Numbered from the stretch's first letter, positions 26,048 to 35,781 are shown. The stretch is 64,000 nucleotides of DNA from an uncultured Christensenellaceae bacterium (GCA_910588155.1 CAJUPB010000006.1:1-64000), one strand, 5' to 3'. Numbers and translations are program-made. Notes: generated by a model not told the origin, from the sequence alone.

Positions 26048-26827
26048 CTATACTCCGAGAAAGAAAAACACGAACGACAGCACGCTGACGACGAGCAGAT
26101 ACAGGCTGAACCATTTATAGTCTGCTTTCTTTATGACCCGCATCATAAGTTTTATTGCGAAAAGTCCGCTCAAAAACGACGCCGCCATACCCCCGACGAT
26201 GCAATACCAGGGCATTGCCGCGCCCGCCGCGGGGTCTTTTATCAGGTCGATGACCTGCAACAGCGCGCCGCCCAAAATTACGGGTATACTCATAAAGAAC
26301 GAGAATTTCGCAACTTCTTCTCTGTTCGTGCCGGCGACTGTACCGCCGAATATAGTCGAACCGCTGCGCGAGATGCCGGGAAACACCGCTATGCCCTGCA
26401 TAACGCCCATAAACAGTGCGGTCTTTATCGTGAACGGCTTCGGCTCTTTCGTCCTCTTTCCTATAATTTCCGTCACGAACATCAGCACCGCCGTGAACAG
26501 AAAAAAGAAACAGATATATTTTGCGCCCGCGAAAAACGATTCTATCTGCGAATTGAACAGCAGACCCACGATTACCGCGGGTATGGACGCGAGCAGAATG
26601 AATCCTATGGTTTTGAACGGCGGTTTGAACAGCGCAAGCAAGTCCTTGAAAAACACGATTATGACCGCCATAACCGTGCCGACGTGAAGCAGCATATCGA
26701 ACAGAAGGTAATCTCCCGAAATGCCCATTATTTCGCGCACCAGCACGAGGTGACCGCTGCTGGACACGGGCAGAAATTCCGCCAGACCCTGAATGAGTCC
26801 CAAAACCAAAGCCTGCCAAAAACTCAT
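26048..26827 (-). CDS. uppP: Undecaprenyl-diphosphatase
   Basis: A 259-residue membrane enzyme that converts undecaprenyl pyrophosphate to the monophosphate carrier. It has the family motifs GLIQGLAEFLPVSSSGH near the N-terminus and PGISRSGSTI in the middle, and about eight membrane helices. Its ATG overlaps the dehydratase stop as ATGA. Its neighbours make lipid-linked polysaccharide, which uses the same carrier. It also confers bacitracin tolerance in known bacteria. Confidence 0.95.
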   Translation of the reverse strand: MSFWQALVLGLIQGLAEFLPVSSSGHLVLVREIMGISGDYLLFDMLLHVGTVMAVIIVFFKDLLALFKPPFKTIGFILLASIPAVIVGLLFNSQIESFFAGAKYICFFFLFTAVLMFVTEIIGKRTKEPKPFTIKTALFMGVMQGIAVFPGISRSGSTIFGGTVAGTNREEVAKFSFFMSIPVILGGALLQVIDLIKDPAAGAAMPWYCIVGGMAASFLSGLFAIKLMMRVIKKADYKWFSLYLLVVSVLSFVFFFLGV

Positions 26828-28887
26828 TGCTCGCTCCTCTTGACGCCGACGGCCGCCGAGGCAAGTCCGTCCGCTTTCGACTGCTCTTGCAAAGGCTGTT
26901 CCGCGGTTTCTTCCGCCGCGTCGTCTTTCGAAGCTTCTTCCGCCTTTTTGAGTTCCGCAAGCTGTCTTATTCTCTCTTCTTTCGCCTTTTTGCGCGTCTC
27001 GCCGGGAACGATGTCGAACATCAGACTTTCCGTTTTCGCGGCGTCCTCTTCCGTCGCGGCGGCTTTCAAAGTTTCCAGCTTTTTGAAGAATGTCTTCTCG
27101 TTCACGTTCTCCATACGGGTCACGAAGATTCCCTCGTGTGCCGTGCTGTCCACCATTTCTTTATCGTAGCGCAATTCCTCGAACAGTTTTTCGCCGGGAC
27201 GCAGACCCGTGACTTTTATCTCTATATCCTTTTCGGGTTTCAAGCCGTTTATCCTGATGAGGTCGCAGGCAAGGTCGTAGATATAGACGGGTTCTCCCAT
27301 ATCCAGCACGAAAATCTCGCCGCTGTCCGCGAACGCGCCCGTTTGCAGCACCAAGCGCACGGCTTCGGGTATCGTCATAAAGTAGCGTTTTATGTTTCTG
27401 TCGGTCAGCGTTATCGGTCCGCCCTCTTTTATCTGTTTCATAAAAATGGGTATGACGCTGCCGTTGGAGCCGAGCACGTTGCCGAAGCGCACCGCAGCCA
27501 TTTTCATTTTACTGCTTTTGCCCTTCGTCTGCACACACATTTCGGCTATGCGTTTGCTTGCGCCCATTACGTTGGCGGGATTGACCGCCTTATCCGTGGA
27601 AATGAGCACGAACTTTTCCACGTTCGACGCAATCGACTGTTCTATGACGTTCAGCGTGCCGAACACGTTGTTTTTGACGGCTTCCGTCGCGCTTATCTCC
27701 ATCATAGGCACGTGCTTATACGCCGCGGCGTGGAACACGACTTCGGGCTTATACTTCTCGAACGTTTCTTCCAGCTTTTGCTTTTCGCGCACCGTCCCCA
27801 TAACGAGAGTATATCTCGACGTATCGTACTTTTTGGAAAATTCCTGATTCAAATCGAACATTCCGTTCTCGTGCATATCGAAAATGACGAGATGTTTGCA
27901 GCCGAAATTCAACGCCTGACGACACAGCTCGGAACCTATCGAACCCGCGCCGCCCGTCACGCAGACGACTTTGTCTTTGACAGCTACGTCTATAAGCTCT
28001 TTCCTGACTTTGAACTCGTCTCTGCCCAAAAGTTCTTCGATTTTTATGTCGCGGAGCGACAGCGTGGACAGCGGCATATTTCCCGCGTCCGCCATTGCCG
28101 GCATTACCTTTATCGGCAGATTGACAACCCTGCAACGCGTGTATATGTTTTTGAGCTGAACTTTGGATATATTCTGAATAGCTATGACTATGACTTCGGC
28201 ATTCGTGGCTTTCACGACTCTTTCCACGGAGTCGATGTTGCCTTCGACCTTGACTCCGTAAATCTTCATATTCAATTTTACGGGGTCGTCGTCCAAAACC
28301 GCGACGGGCGTGTACCCCTCGTCGGGATTGTTTATGAATCTGTTGATAACAAGCGAACCCGTAAAGCCCGCGCCTATAACGACGGCGCGTTTGGCTCCGT
28401 CGGGATTTTTCAGAGCTATTCTGTTTCTGATGTGGCGGATATAGTGAATTATGCCGTAGAAGAAGCGCATCGCGCCGCTCAAAATCGCGCTGAACAGCAA
28501 GTAGTCCAAAATCAGCGGCACCCACACCTGCACGTCGAACGCGAAATTCATTACGTGCTTGAATATGAACAGCACGACGAACGCGACGATATACGCCATC
28601 AGGAACTTGAAGAATTCCACCCTGCCCGCATACTTCCAGACCGTATTGTACGAATCGAAGAACAGCAGCATAGCCAGCACGACGGCAACGGATACCGCGG
28701 CGATTGCAAGCTCGTGTTCCAAATAGCCGGCAGGCGTAGGAAGCGCATAGAACATTATCGTTCTTGCCAGCCAATAGGAAAAAACGGCAAACAGAAGGTC
28801 TCCCGCAAAAATAATTATGAGACTGCGGTATTTACCGCCGCTTTTTTTGAGTTTTTCGTCTGCGTCGCCGCGTTTCTTTTTGCTCAT
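26824..28887 (-). CDS. Membrane UDP-sugar 4,6-dehydratase (CapD/WbpM/PglF type)
   Basis: A 687-residue protein. Four N-terminal membrane helices (about residues 25-145) precede a Rossmann domain (VVIGAGFTGSLVINRF, about 170) and a second SDR catalytic domain starting VTGGAGSIGSELCRQ (about 313). HAAAYKHVPMME, NVFGTLNVIEQS and STDKAVNPANVMGASKR carry the expected catalytic residues. Homologues turn UDP-GlcNAc into the 4-keto-6-deoxy sugar for surface glycans. The last ~45 residues are a low-complexity Ala/Glu/Lys tail. First gene of an operon with uppP and the polymerase/GT fusion. Confidence 0.92.
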   Translation of the reverse strand: MSKKKRGDADEKLKKSGGKYRSLIIIFAGDLLFAVFSYWLARTIMFYALPTPAGYLEHELAIAAVSVAVVLAMLLFFDSYNTVWKYAGRVEFFKFLMAYIVAFVVLFIFKHVMNFAFDVQVWVPLILDYLLFSAILSGAMRFFYGIIHYIRHIRNRIALKNPDGAKRAVVIGAGFTGSLVINRFINNPDEGYTPVAVLDDDPVKLNMKIYGVKVEGNIDSVERVVKATNAEVIVIAIQNISKVQLKNIYTRCRVVNLPIKVMPAMADAGNMPLSTLSLRDIKIEELLGRDEFKVRKELIDVAVKDKVVCVTGGAGSIGSELCRQALNFGCKHLVIFDMHENGMFDLNQEFSKKYDTSRYTLVMGTVREKQKLEETFEKYKPEVVFHAAAYKHVPMMEISATEAVKNNVFGTLNVIEQSIASNVEKFVLISTDKAVNPANVMGASKRIAEMCVQTKGKSSKMKMAAVRFGNVLGSNGSVIPIFMKQIKEGGPITLTDRNIKRYFMTIPEAVRLVLQTGAFADSGEIFVLDMGEPVYIYDLACDLIRINGLKPEKDIEIKVTGLRPGEKLFEELRYDKEMVDSTAHEGIFVTRMENVNEKTFFKKLETLKAAATEEDAAKTESLMFDIVPGETRKKAKEERIRQLAELKKAEEASKDDAAEETAEQPLQEQSKADGLASAAVGVKRSEQ

Positions 28888-28960
28888 TCGTGTTGTCTCC
28901 GGTCTTTGAATCGGGTCGCTGAAAGACAGCCTGCAAACAATTTCACAGCTATCCTATACT

Positions 28961-28989
28961 ATTATACCCGACAAGTCACGCTATGTCAA
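28961..28989 (-). promoter_or_regulatory. Consensus sigma-A promoter for the surface-glycan operon
   Basis: TTGACA (28984-28989), a 17-bp spacer and TATAAT (28961-28966) on the minus strand, followed by a 73-base leader to the start codon at 28887. Confidence 0.85.
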
Positions 28990-29031
28990 GACAATAACCC
29001 ATAATTTCGGTTTTTGCGCGGTTTGACGAGG

Positions 29032-29074
29032 AAAAACGAAAAAGCCGAAGTCCTTATTCGGACCGTCGGCTTTC
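29032..29074 (-). terminator. Rho-independent terminator after glmM
   Basis: A 13-bp stem (AAAGCCGACGGTCC with complement, one mismatch) and a T-rich tail on the minus strand lie 119 bases past the glmM stop. The rest of the 305-bp gap (28888-29192) is the promoter and leader of the next operon. Confidence 0.8.
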
Positions 29075-29192
29075 TTTGCGGTTTATATTTTTCCGAACTG
29101 CGTATAAAACGCTTTGTCTTATATCGTCTTTTTCCGTTTTCCCTCTCGTTTGCCGGAGAGTGATTTTTAAAAACGTATCGCTTATGCTTCAA

Positions 29193-30476
29193 TCAGCGGC
29201 GGGCGGCGATATAGTTTTCGAATTCCTTCAAAGCGGCATCGACGAGCCGAGGCTCGGAGCACTCGACCATTACTCTGACTTTGGGTTCCGTTCCCGAATA
29301 TCTTGCGACTATTCTGCCTATGCCGCGCAAATTCTCCGTATACTTTTCCACGAGCGCGATAAAACCGGCTTCGTACACTATCGTGGGCGGCGCGTTTACC
29401 GCTATCGCCTTTTGCGGACACAAGTCCAACCTTTCGGGTGCGGACAGTTTTCCGCCCCTGCACAGCGTTTTCAAGAAAATAAGCGCGCTCATTATTCCGT
29501 CGCCCGTGGTCGCCTGCGGATGAATGATGTAGTGACCGCTCTGTTCGCCGCCGAGGTTATACTTGTTTTTCGTCATCATTTCGCAAATGAACTTATCGCC
29601 TACGGAAGTGCGCAACAGGCGCAGTCCGTCGCTTGCGAGTTTCTTTTCCAGCGCGAGATTGCTCAAAACCGTACCGACGACCACGCCGCCTTTGAGTTTG
29701 AGTCCCTTCGACATATTGTACAGCACGCTGTCGCCGTCGAGAATCTCGCCGTCGAACACGACTGCGAGTCTGTCTGCGTCGCCGTCGAAAGAAAAGCCCA
29801 CGCGGCAGTCCGTGCCTTTCATACTGTTTCCTACATAGTCGGGATGAAGCGCGCCGCAGCCCGCATTTATCTTTTCTCCGCGCATAGAGCAGTTATCCAC
29901 CTGCGGTTTTGTTCCCACTCTTTCGAATATTTCTTTCGCCACCGAACCCGATGCTCCGTAGCCGCAATCCAGCCAGACTTCGAGACCTTTGAAATCGTAG
30001 TCTATACAACCGACGACGTAATCTATATATTCGTTCTTCGCGTTTTCCAGCGACGAGACTTTGCCCTTTACGTCGCTCAATTCGGGCAGATTATCGATGT
30101 AATACTCTATTCCGCCCTCCTGTTCTTCGCTCAACTTCACGCCGAAGCCGTCGAAAATCTTTATGCCGTTATATTCGGGCGGATTGTGCGATGCGGAAAT
30201 CATTATGCCGCAGACTGCCTCGTGCGACACCGTCAGGTGCGCCACGGCGGGCGTAGGAAGCACCCCGAGCAACACGGCGTTCGAGCCGCCGTCCGTCAGA
30301 CCTCTTACCAGCGCGTCCTCTATATCGGGACCCGAAACGCGGGTATCCCTGCCGATGTAGCAACTTCCGCCGCCGAAAAACGCCGCGACGGCTCTGCCTG
30401 TTTTATATGAAAGTTCGACGTCGAGATTGTCGCCGTATTTGCCTCTTATTCCGTCTGTTCCGAAGTATTTGCCCAT
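29193..30476 (-). CDS. glmM: Phosphoglucosamine mutase
   Basis: A 427-residue enzyme interconverting glucosamine-6-phosphate and glucosamine-1-phosphate on the route to UDP-GlcNAc. It has the N-terminal YFGTDGIRGKYG, the phosphoserine loop MISASHNPPEYNGIK, the metal-binding SFDGDADRLA and a C-terminal RYSGTEPKVRVMVE phosphate-binding loop. It is slightly shorter than the usual 445-450. The ATG has an AGGAGG site with long spacing. It is divergent from glmS, which supplies its substrate. Confidence 0.95.
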   Translation of the reverse strand: MGKYFGTDGIRGKYGDNLDVELSYKTGRAVAAFFGGGSCYIGRDTRVSGPDIEDALVRGLTDGGSNAVLLGVLPTPAVAHLTVSHEAVCGIMISASHNPPEYNGIKIFDGFGVKLSEEQEGGIEYYIDNLPELSDVKGKVSSLENAKNEYIDYVVGCIDYDFKGLEVWLDCGYGASGSVAKEIFERVGTKPQVDNCSMRGEKINAGCGALHPDYVGNSMKGTDCRVGFSFDGDADRLAVVFDGEILDGDSVLYNMSKGLKLKGGVVVGTVLSNLALEKKLASDGLRLLRTSVGDKFICEMMTKNKYNLGGEQSGHYIIHPQATTGDGIMSALIFLKTLCRGGKLSAPERLDLCPQKAIAVNAPPTIVYEAGFIALVEKYTENLRGIGRIVARYSGTEPKVRVMVECSEPRLVDAALKEFENYIAARR

Positions 30477-30508
30477 AGAGAAAAAAACCTCCTGTCTTAC
30501 TTATACAT

Positions 30509-30536
30509 TTTATACGTTATGTGTCCGCGATGTCAA
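30509..30536 (-). promoter_or_regulatory. Promoter for glmM
   Basis: TTGACA (30531-30536), a 16-bp spacer and TATAAA (30509-30514) on the minus strand. Confidence 0.7.
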
Positions 30537-30574
30537 GCATTTGTTCGTTATATGCCGTCAAAGCGCACCGCCGC

Positions 30575-30603
30575 TTGACAAAATTGCTTTCATATATTAC
30601 AAT
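30575..30603 (+). promoter_or_regulatory. Promoter for the COG2426-glmS operon
   Basis: TTGACA (30575-30580), a 17-bp spacer and TACAAT (30598-30603). A second TATAAT at 30613-30618 lacks a matched -35. Confidence 0.7.
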
Positions 30604-30652
30604 TATACCGTCTATAATAAATACGGACAAGAAAACGTTTCGAGAGGTTTCA

Positions 30653-31291
30653 ATGGCGGAAATCGCGGACATAATATTCGACGCGCTTCTCAAAGTATTC
30701 AAGTACAAAGAGATTGTCGTGGCACTCATATCCATACTGCCGATTGTGGAAGCGCGGCTTGCGATTCCCATTGCTCTGCGCTACGGCATACACCCCGCTT
30801 TCGGGTGGCTTTTGTCGTTTGCCGGTTCTTCGGCAATCGTGCCTCTGCTTTTGCTTGTGCTCATTCCGTTTATCAAGTGGCTTTCATCGACAAAGCTGTT
30901 TAAAAAAGTCGGCGAAACCATTTACGAAAAATTCGAAAAGAAGTCCCGGAGCGTTCAAGGCGGCGTTTCCGACTTCAAGAAAATGCTGGGCGTATTTCTG
31001 TTCGTCGCCATACCCCTGCCGCTTACGGGCGTTTGGACGGGCAGTGCGGTTGCCTCCATCATAGGTTTGAAACTTCCGAAAGCCACTGCCGCGGTGGTCG
31101 CGGGCAATCTCGTCGCAAGCGGCATCATAACGCTGTTATGCGTATTTTTGGAAAAATACATCGACTGGATAATTCTCGCATTGACCGTCATTGCGATTGC
31201 GGTCGTTATCGTTTTAATAATCAAAATAATACTGCACAAGCCGAAAGCACAAGCGCAAAGCGACAACGGCGAAAGCGGTGACAAGGAGTAA
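30653..31291 (+). CDS. COG2426 membrane protein (small multidrug export-like)
   Basis: A 212-residue integral membrane protein from the ATG at 30653 (GAGAGG site). Hallmarks of the COG2426 family are VALISILPIVEARLAIPIAL at the start, split here over the first helix, and PLPLTGVWTGSAVAS in the third helix region. Four to five membrane helices are visible. The family is annotated as putative small multidrug exporters without firm biochemistry. It is 5 bases upstream of glmS and co-transcribed. Confidence 0.82.
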   Translation: MAEIADIIFDALLKVFKYKEIVVALISILPIVEARLAIPIALRYGIHPAFGWLLSFAGSSAIVPLLLLVLIPFIKWLSSTKLFKKVGETIYEKFEKKSRSVQGGVSDFKKMLGVFLFVAIPLPLTGVWTGSAVASIIGLKLPKATAAVVAGNLVASGIITLLCVFLEKYIDWIILALTVIAIAVVIVLIIKIILHKPKAQAQSDNGESGDKE

Positions 31292-31296
31292 GCAAT

Positions 31297-33120
31297 ATGT
31301 GCGGAATAATCGGTTACGCAGGCAAAAAACAAGCCGCCCCTCTGCTTTTGGACGGTCTGAAAATGTTGGAGTACCGCGGTTACGATTCCAGCGGTATCGC
31401 CGTGTTCGACGGCGGAGAAATCAAGATGTCCAAAGCCAAAGGGCGTTTGGAGAATCTCGACGTCTTAACGGACGGCGGCAAGAAGCTGGGCGGCGTCATC
31501 GGTATCGGGCACACGCGCTGGGCGACGCACGGAGAGCCGAGCGACATAAACTCGCACCCGCACGTTTCGGAGACGGGGCGGTTTGCCGTCGTTCACAACG
31601 GGATTATAGAAAACTATCTCGACATACGCGAGTTTCTGACGGCGAAGGGTTTTACTTTCAAGTCGCAGACCGACACCGAAGTCGTGGTTCAGCTTTTGGA
31701 GTATTACCACAAGGGCGATATTTTCGAGACGATTAGAAAGACTTTGAACAAGCTGAAAGGTTCGTATGCCCTGGGCATACTCGCCGTTTTCGAGCCGAAC
31801 AAATTTTTTGCCGTGCGCAAGGACTCCCCTCTCGTCATAGGATTGGGAAAGCGCGAAAACTTCGTGGCGTCGGACATACCCGCGGTTTTGAAGCACACCC
31901 GTTCGTTCATCCTGCCCGACGACAAGGACATTGCCGTCGTGGACGGCAACGGCGTTCTGCTTTACAACTCCAACCACGAGCTTGTGGAGCGCAAGAGGTT
32001 CGAGGTCGATTGGGACGTCGAAAGCGCCAAAAAGAACGGTTATCCGCATTTTATGCTGAAAGAGATACACGAGCAGCCCAAAGCCGTCGAACAGACGATT
32101 GCCGCCTGCATAAAGGGCGGAGAAATCGCCTTCGAGAACGTAGACTATTCCGAGGAATACGTCAAAAAGCTCGACAAGCTTTACATAGTCGCGTGCGGTT
32201 CTTCCTATCACGCGGGAATGATTGGCAAGTATTTTATAGAGCGAAACTGCCGCATACCCGCGGAAATCGACCTTGCCAGCGAATTCCGCTACCGCCGCCC
32301 CATTCTCGACGAAAACACCCTCACCGTCGTCATAAGCCAGAGCGGCGAGACGGCGGACACGATTGCGGCGATGAGAGAAGCCAAAGAACATTCTTCGCGC
32401 GTTCTTGCCATCGTCAACGTCGTGGGCAGTACGATAGCCAGGGAAGCCGACGACGTTATTATCACGCGGGCGGGACCGGAAATGGCTGTTGCCACGACGA
32501 AAGGTTACACGACGCAGGTTTTGACCCTGCAACTTTTGGGGTTGTATCTTGCGGGCAAGCTGGGCAGAACGGGCGGCGAATACGCAAAGTATCTCGAAGA
32601 AATCAAGTGTCTGCCGAGTGCTATGCAAGAGGTCATAGACGGCAAAGAGCAGCTGCAAATTCTCGCGTCCAAATACTTCGGGAACGACAAGGCGTTCTTT
32701 ATCGGTCGGGGCAACGACTATGCTCTCGCTTTGGAAGGGGCGTTGAAGCTTAAAGAAATTTCTTACATTCACGCCGAAAGCTATGCCGCGGGCGAGCTGA
32801 AACACGGCACGATTTCTCTGATTGAGCAGGGGTCGCTGGTCATCGCCTGTCTGACGGGCGACGAGCTTTACGACAAGACGCTGTCCAATGCCGAAGAGGT
32901 CAAAACGCGCGGCGCGCTGGTCATCGCGCTCGTAAAACGGGGGCACACGGCAATCGAGGGGCAGGCAAAGCACGTCGTGGAGCTGCCTGCCCTGTCCGAC
33001 GAGATTATGCCCTGCGTAGCCGCGGTATCGCTGCAACTTCTCGCCTATTACATTGCCGCCGCGCGCGGTTGCGACATCGACAAGCCCAGAAATCTCGCAA
33101 AGTCGGTCACCGTGGAATAG
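31297..33120 (+). CDS. glmS: Glutamine--fructose-6-phosphate aminotransferase (isomerizing)
   Basis: A 607-residue enzyme making glucosamine-6-phosphate, the entry to peptidoglycan amino sugars. Cys2 (MCGIIGYAG) is the glutaminase nucleophile, followed by LEYRGYDSSGIAV, HTRWATHGEPS and HVSETGRFAVVHNG. Two SIS sugar domains follow (ACGSSYHAG and VISQSGETADT; FIGRGNDYALALEGALKLKE), and the end is PRNLAKSVTVE. Full length. An AAGGAG site precedes the ATG. The 5-base gap leaves no room for a glmS ribozyme. Confidence 0.97.
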   Translation: MCGIIGYAGKKQAAPLLLDGLKMLEYRGYDSSGIAVFDGGEIKMSKAKGRLENLDVLTDGGKKLGGVIGIGHTRWATHGEPSDINSHPHVSETGRFAVVHNGIIENYLDIREFLTAKGFTFKSQTDTEVVVQLLEYYHKGDIFETIRKTLNKLKGSYALGILAVFEPNKFFAVRKDSPLVIGLGKRENFVASDIPAVLKHTRSFILPDDKDIAVVDGNGVLLYNSNHELVERKRFEVDWDVESAKKNGYPHFMLKEIHEQPKAVEQTIAACIKGGEIAFENVDYSEEYVKKLDKLYIVACGSSYHAGMIGKYFIERNCRIPAEIDLASEFRYRRPILDENTLTVVISQSGETADTIAAMREAKEHSSRVLAIVNVVGSTIAREADDVIITRAGPEMAVATTKGYTTQVLTLQLLGLYLAGKLGRTGGEYAKYLEEIKCLPSAMQEVIDGKEQLQILASKYFGNDKAFFIGRGNDYALALEGALKLKEISYIHAESYAAGELKHGTISLIEQGSLVIACLTGDELYDKTLSNAEEVKTRGALVIALVKRGHTAIEGQAKHVVELPALSDEIMPCVAAVSLQLLAYYIAAARGCDIDKPRNLAKSVTVE

Positions 33121-33183
33121 ACAGACTTTCAACCGAAGCAACGGAAAAACACAACGCTCGACAAGAAAAAAGGATACCGAAAT

Positions 33184-34371
33184 ATGAAAGAAAAAATAGT
33201 GGTTATACTCGGCGACGGAATGGCGGACCTACCCGACGAAAACAACGATACGCCGCTGTCGCAAGCCAAAAAACCGTATACGGACGCTCTCGCCGCGGTA
33301 TCGGAAATAGGTATGACAAAGACCGTTCCCGACTCTATGAGTCCGGGTTCGGACACCGCAAATCTGTCCGTCATAGGCTATGACCCTCTTCTGTGTTACA
33401 GCGGACGTTCGCCGCTGGAAGCCGTCAGTATGGGCATAGAGCTTTCGGACGAGGACGTGACATACCGCGCCAATCTCGTGACGCTGTCGGACGGCATAAT
33501 GAAGGACTATTCGGCAGGCGAAATAGACACAGAAAGCGCGCGCGAGCTTATCGCTTTTTTGGCGAAAGAGCTTGACCGCGACGGGTTCGAATTGTTCGGC
33601 GGCATAAGTTACCGTCACTGTTTGGTGCGCCGCAGAGCGCAAACGTGCGGCGTAAAACTGACTCCGCCCCACGACATAAGCGGCAAAGAGTATGAAAAGT
33701 ATCTTCCGAGCGACGAAAAACTGCGTTCGATTATGCTGGAATCGCAACGGCTTTTGAAGGGTCACCCCATCAACGAAAAGAGAAAAAAAGAGGGTAAAAA
33801 CCAAGCGACTTCGCTGTGGCTGTGGGGAGAAGGCACGAAGCCGAAGCTGGAAAACTTCCGCGAAAAATACGGCTTGAACGGCACGATGATTTCGGCGGTG
33901 GACCTGCTTAAAGGCATAGCCTTATGCGCCGGGATGAAGTCGGTGGACGTCGTCGGCGCGACGGGCAATATCGATACGAATTTCGACGGCAAAGCGCTTG
34001 CCGCTATCGACGCGTTGAAGGGCGGCAGCGACTATGTTTACGTACATCTGGAAGCTCCCGACGAATGCGGACACCAAGGCGACAGGGTCGGCAAGACGAG
34101 AGCAATCGAGCTTATCGACGAAAAGATTGTCAAGCCGATTGACGAATATTTGAGGTCTGCGGGTGAAAGATACCGTCTGGCATTCCTGCCCGACCACCCC
34201 ACTCCGACTTCGACGAGAACGCATTCGCGCGAAGCGGTGCCGTATATGATTTACGACAGCGCGGTCAAAAAACACGGCTGTCTGCGGTTCGACGAGGACG
34301 CTGCGAGAGCCTGCGGCAACCGTATCGAAAGAGCCTGTCTGCTGACGGAAAAACTCAAAACATTCGACTGA
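33184..34371 (+). CDS. apgM: Cofactor-independent phosphoglycerate mutase, ApgM family
   Basis: A 395-residue member of the alkaline-phosphatase superfamily that interconverts 3- and 2-phosphoglycerate. Metal and catalytic motifs are visible: LGDGMADLPDENN at the start, SPGSDTANLSVIGYDP with the catalytic residue, the late APDECGHQGD and PDHPTPTSTRTHS. Length is typical of the archaeal-type family. An AAGGA site precedes the ATG. It lies 63 bases after glmS and ends at a shared terminator with murC. Confidence 0.9.
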   Translation: MKEKIVVILGDGMADLPDENNDTPLSQAKKPYTDALAAVSEIGMTKTVPDSMSPGSDTANLSVIGYDPLLCYSGRSPLEAVSMGIELSDEDVTYRANLVTLSDGIMKDYSAGEIDTESARELIAFLAKELDRDGFELFGGISYRHCLVRRRAQTCGVKLTPPHDISGKEYEKYLPSDEKLRSIMLESQRLLKGHPINEKRKKEGKNQATSLWLWGEGTKPKLENFREKYGLNGTMISAVDLLKGIALCAGMKSVDVVGATGNIDTNFDGKALAAIDALKGGSDYVYVHLEAPDECGHQGDRVGKTRAIELIDEKIVKPIDEYLRSAGERYRLAFLPDHPTPTSTRTHSREAVPYMIYDSAVKKHGCLRFDEDAARACGNRIERACLLTEKLKTFD

Positions 34372-34376
34372 CAGAA

Positions 34377-34409
34377 CACAAAAGGACGGTTTGCCGCCGT
34401 CCTTTTGTG
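34377..34409. terminator. Bidirectional terminator between apgM and murC
   Basis: An inverted repeat CACAAAAGGACGG with its complement around a 5-base loop has A and T runs on both sides, between two convergent stops. Confidence 0.85.
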
Positions 34410-34412
34410 ATT

Positions 34413-35699
34413 TCATTTACAGGAGCGGGCGAGCTTGTCGACGTCGCCGGCACCGAGAAAAATCACTATGTCCTTTTCCGTTACGCGGTTTTTCAGATAT
34501 TTGAGTACGTCGCAGAACGTGTCTATATATGCCGCTTTACGCCCGTCGCGTATCATTTTCAGCACTATATTATGCGAAGTCACGCCCTCTATCGGTTTTT
34601 CGCGCGCGGGAAATATCGGCATAAGCACGACGTCGTCCGCCTCTTTCAGCGCCTTTGCGAACTCGTCTTGCAAACTTAACGTTCTCGTATAGGTATGCGG
34701 CTGAAACACGGCGTACACCTTGCCTCTCGCGCACTTTTTGGCGTTTAAGAGCGTTGCGCGTATTTCCTTGGGGTGGTGCGCATAATCGGACACGACCGCC
34801 GCGCCGCACATCAGTCCCACCCTTTCGAAACGTCTTTTCACGCCGCCGTACATTTTAAGCGATTTTGCCGCCGCAATCGGGTCGACGCCGTTTAAGACTG
34901 CCGCGCTCACGGCGCACAGAGCATTGTATACGTTGTGAAAACCCGGCTGACAGGTGTGTACTCTCGCCGCTCTTCTGCCGCCGATTTTCAAATCGAACGA
35001 ATAGGAGTTGCCGCTTTCGCACCGTAAATTCTCGCCCTTGAAATATGCCAGCGCATTCAGTCCGAACGTATACTTTGCGCCGCCGTTGTTCAGATACATA
35101 CTCGCCCTGTCGTCGCTGTTTACCAAGAGTGTCTTGCACCTTTTGGCAAACGAGTCGAAGGCGGACAGCACGTCGTCGAAGTCGCGGTAATAGTCCGTAT
35201 GGTCCAAATCGACGTTCAGCACTGCGCCGAGCGTCGGTTTCAGTTCCAAAAAAGAGCGGCGGTATTCGCAAGCCTCGGTTATGAAATGCTCGCACTTGTC
35301 GGTATGCAACGGCCGCACTTCTTTCGACAGCGGATTCAAGTCGCCGCCTATATGTACCGTCGGAGAGAGCGACTGCATTGCCGCCGCAGTCATTGCCGTC
35401 GTCGTGGTCTTTCCGTGCGCACCCGCTATCGCGGTCACGGACGGATAAGTCGCGGCGAGCTGTCCGAGCAGTCTTGCCCTTTCCACCGTGGGAATGCCGA
35501 GTCTTCTCGCCTCCATAAGTTCCACGTTGTCCTCGCCTACGGCGCAGGTGTAGACCACGAGGTCGGCGCCGTGCACGTTCTCCTTTTTGTGACCCGAAAG
35601 GTTTGCGTCGCTGCCCGTCACTATATTGAGTCGGGAGCGTTCCAACTCCATAAGGGAGCGCATACTGACCCCCAAACAACCTACGAAATGAATTCTCAT
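34413..35699 (-). CDS. murC: UDP-N-acetylmuramate--L-alanine ligase
   Basis: A 428-residue Mur ligase adding L-Ala to UDP-MurNAc. The start at 35699 gives the canonical short N-terminus MRIHFVG. The P-loop is AGAHGKTTTTAM, followed by EACEYRRSFL, NVDLDHTDYY, KMYGGVKRRFE and SDYAHHPKEIRAT, all typical of the family. The first glycine-rich loop reads GCLGVSMRSL, departing from the usual GIGGIGMS. No Shine-Dalgarno site; a TATAAT ends four bases before the ATG, suggesting a leaderless transcript. Confidence 0.93.
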   Translation of the reverse strand: MRIHFVGCLGVSMRSLMELERSRLNIVTGSDANLSGHKKENVHGADLVVYTCAVGEDNVELMEARRLGIPTVERARLLGQLAATYPSVTAIAGAHGKTTTTAMTAAAMQSLSPTVHIGGDLNPLSKEVRPLHTDKCEHFITEACEYRRSFLELKPTLGAVLNVDLDHTDYYRDFDDVLSAFDSFAKRCKTLLVNSDDRASMYLNNGGAKYTFGLNALAYFKGENLRCESGNSYSFDLKIGGRRAARVHTCQPGFHNVYNALCAVSAAVLNGVDPIAAAKSLKMYGGVKRRFERVGLMCGAAVVSDYAHHPKEIRATLLNAKKCARGKVYAVFQPHTYTRTLSLQDEFAKALKEADDVVLMPIFPAREKPIEGVTSHNIVLKMIRDGRKAAYIDTFCDVLKYLKNRVTEKDIVIFLGAGDVDKLARSCK

Positions 35700-35703
35700 A
35701 GCA

Positions 35704-35709
35704 ATTATA
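35704..35709 (-). promoter_or_regulatory. -10 box adjacent to the murC start
   Basis: TATAAT on the minus strand ends four bases before the ATG. The -35 region is weak. Confidence 0.45.
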
Positions 35710-35781
35710 TATGCGCCGCAACGTCGCCGTGTCATTGCAATTATGTGTATAACTCCGCTTTAAGACGGCAAAAATACGGGT

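Noticed and set aside
26827..29004. Plus-strand open frame (725 codons)
   Set aside because: It is antisense to the UDP-sugar dehydratase, which has clear motifs and a consensus promoter.
31280..31297. glmS ribozyme upstream of glmS
   Set aside because: Only five bases separate glmS from the preceding gene, so there is no space for it.
31465..33141. Long minus-strand open frame (558 codons)
   Set aside because: It lies antisense to glmS, which is complete and has all catalytic motifs.
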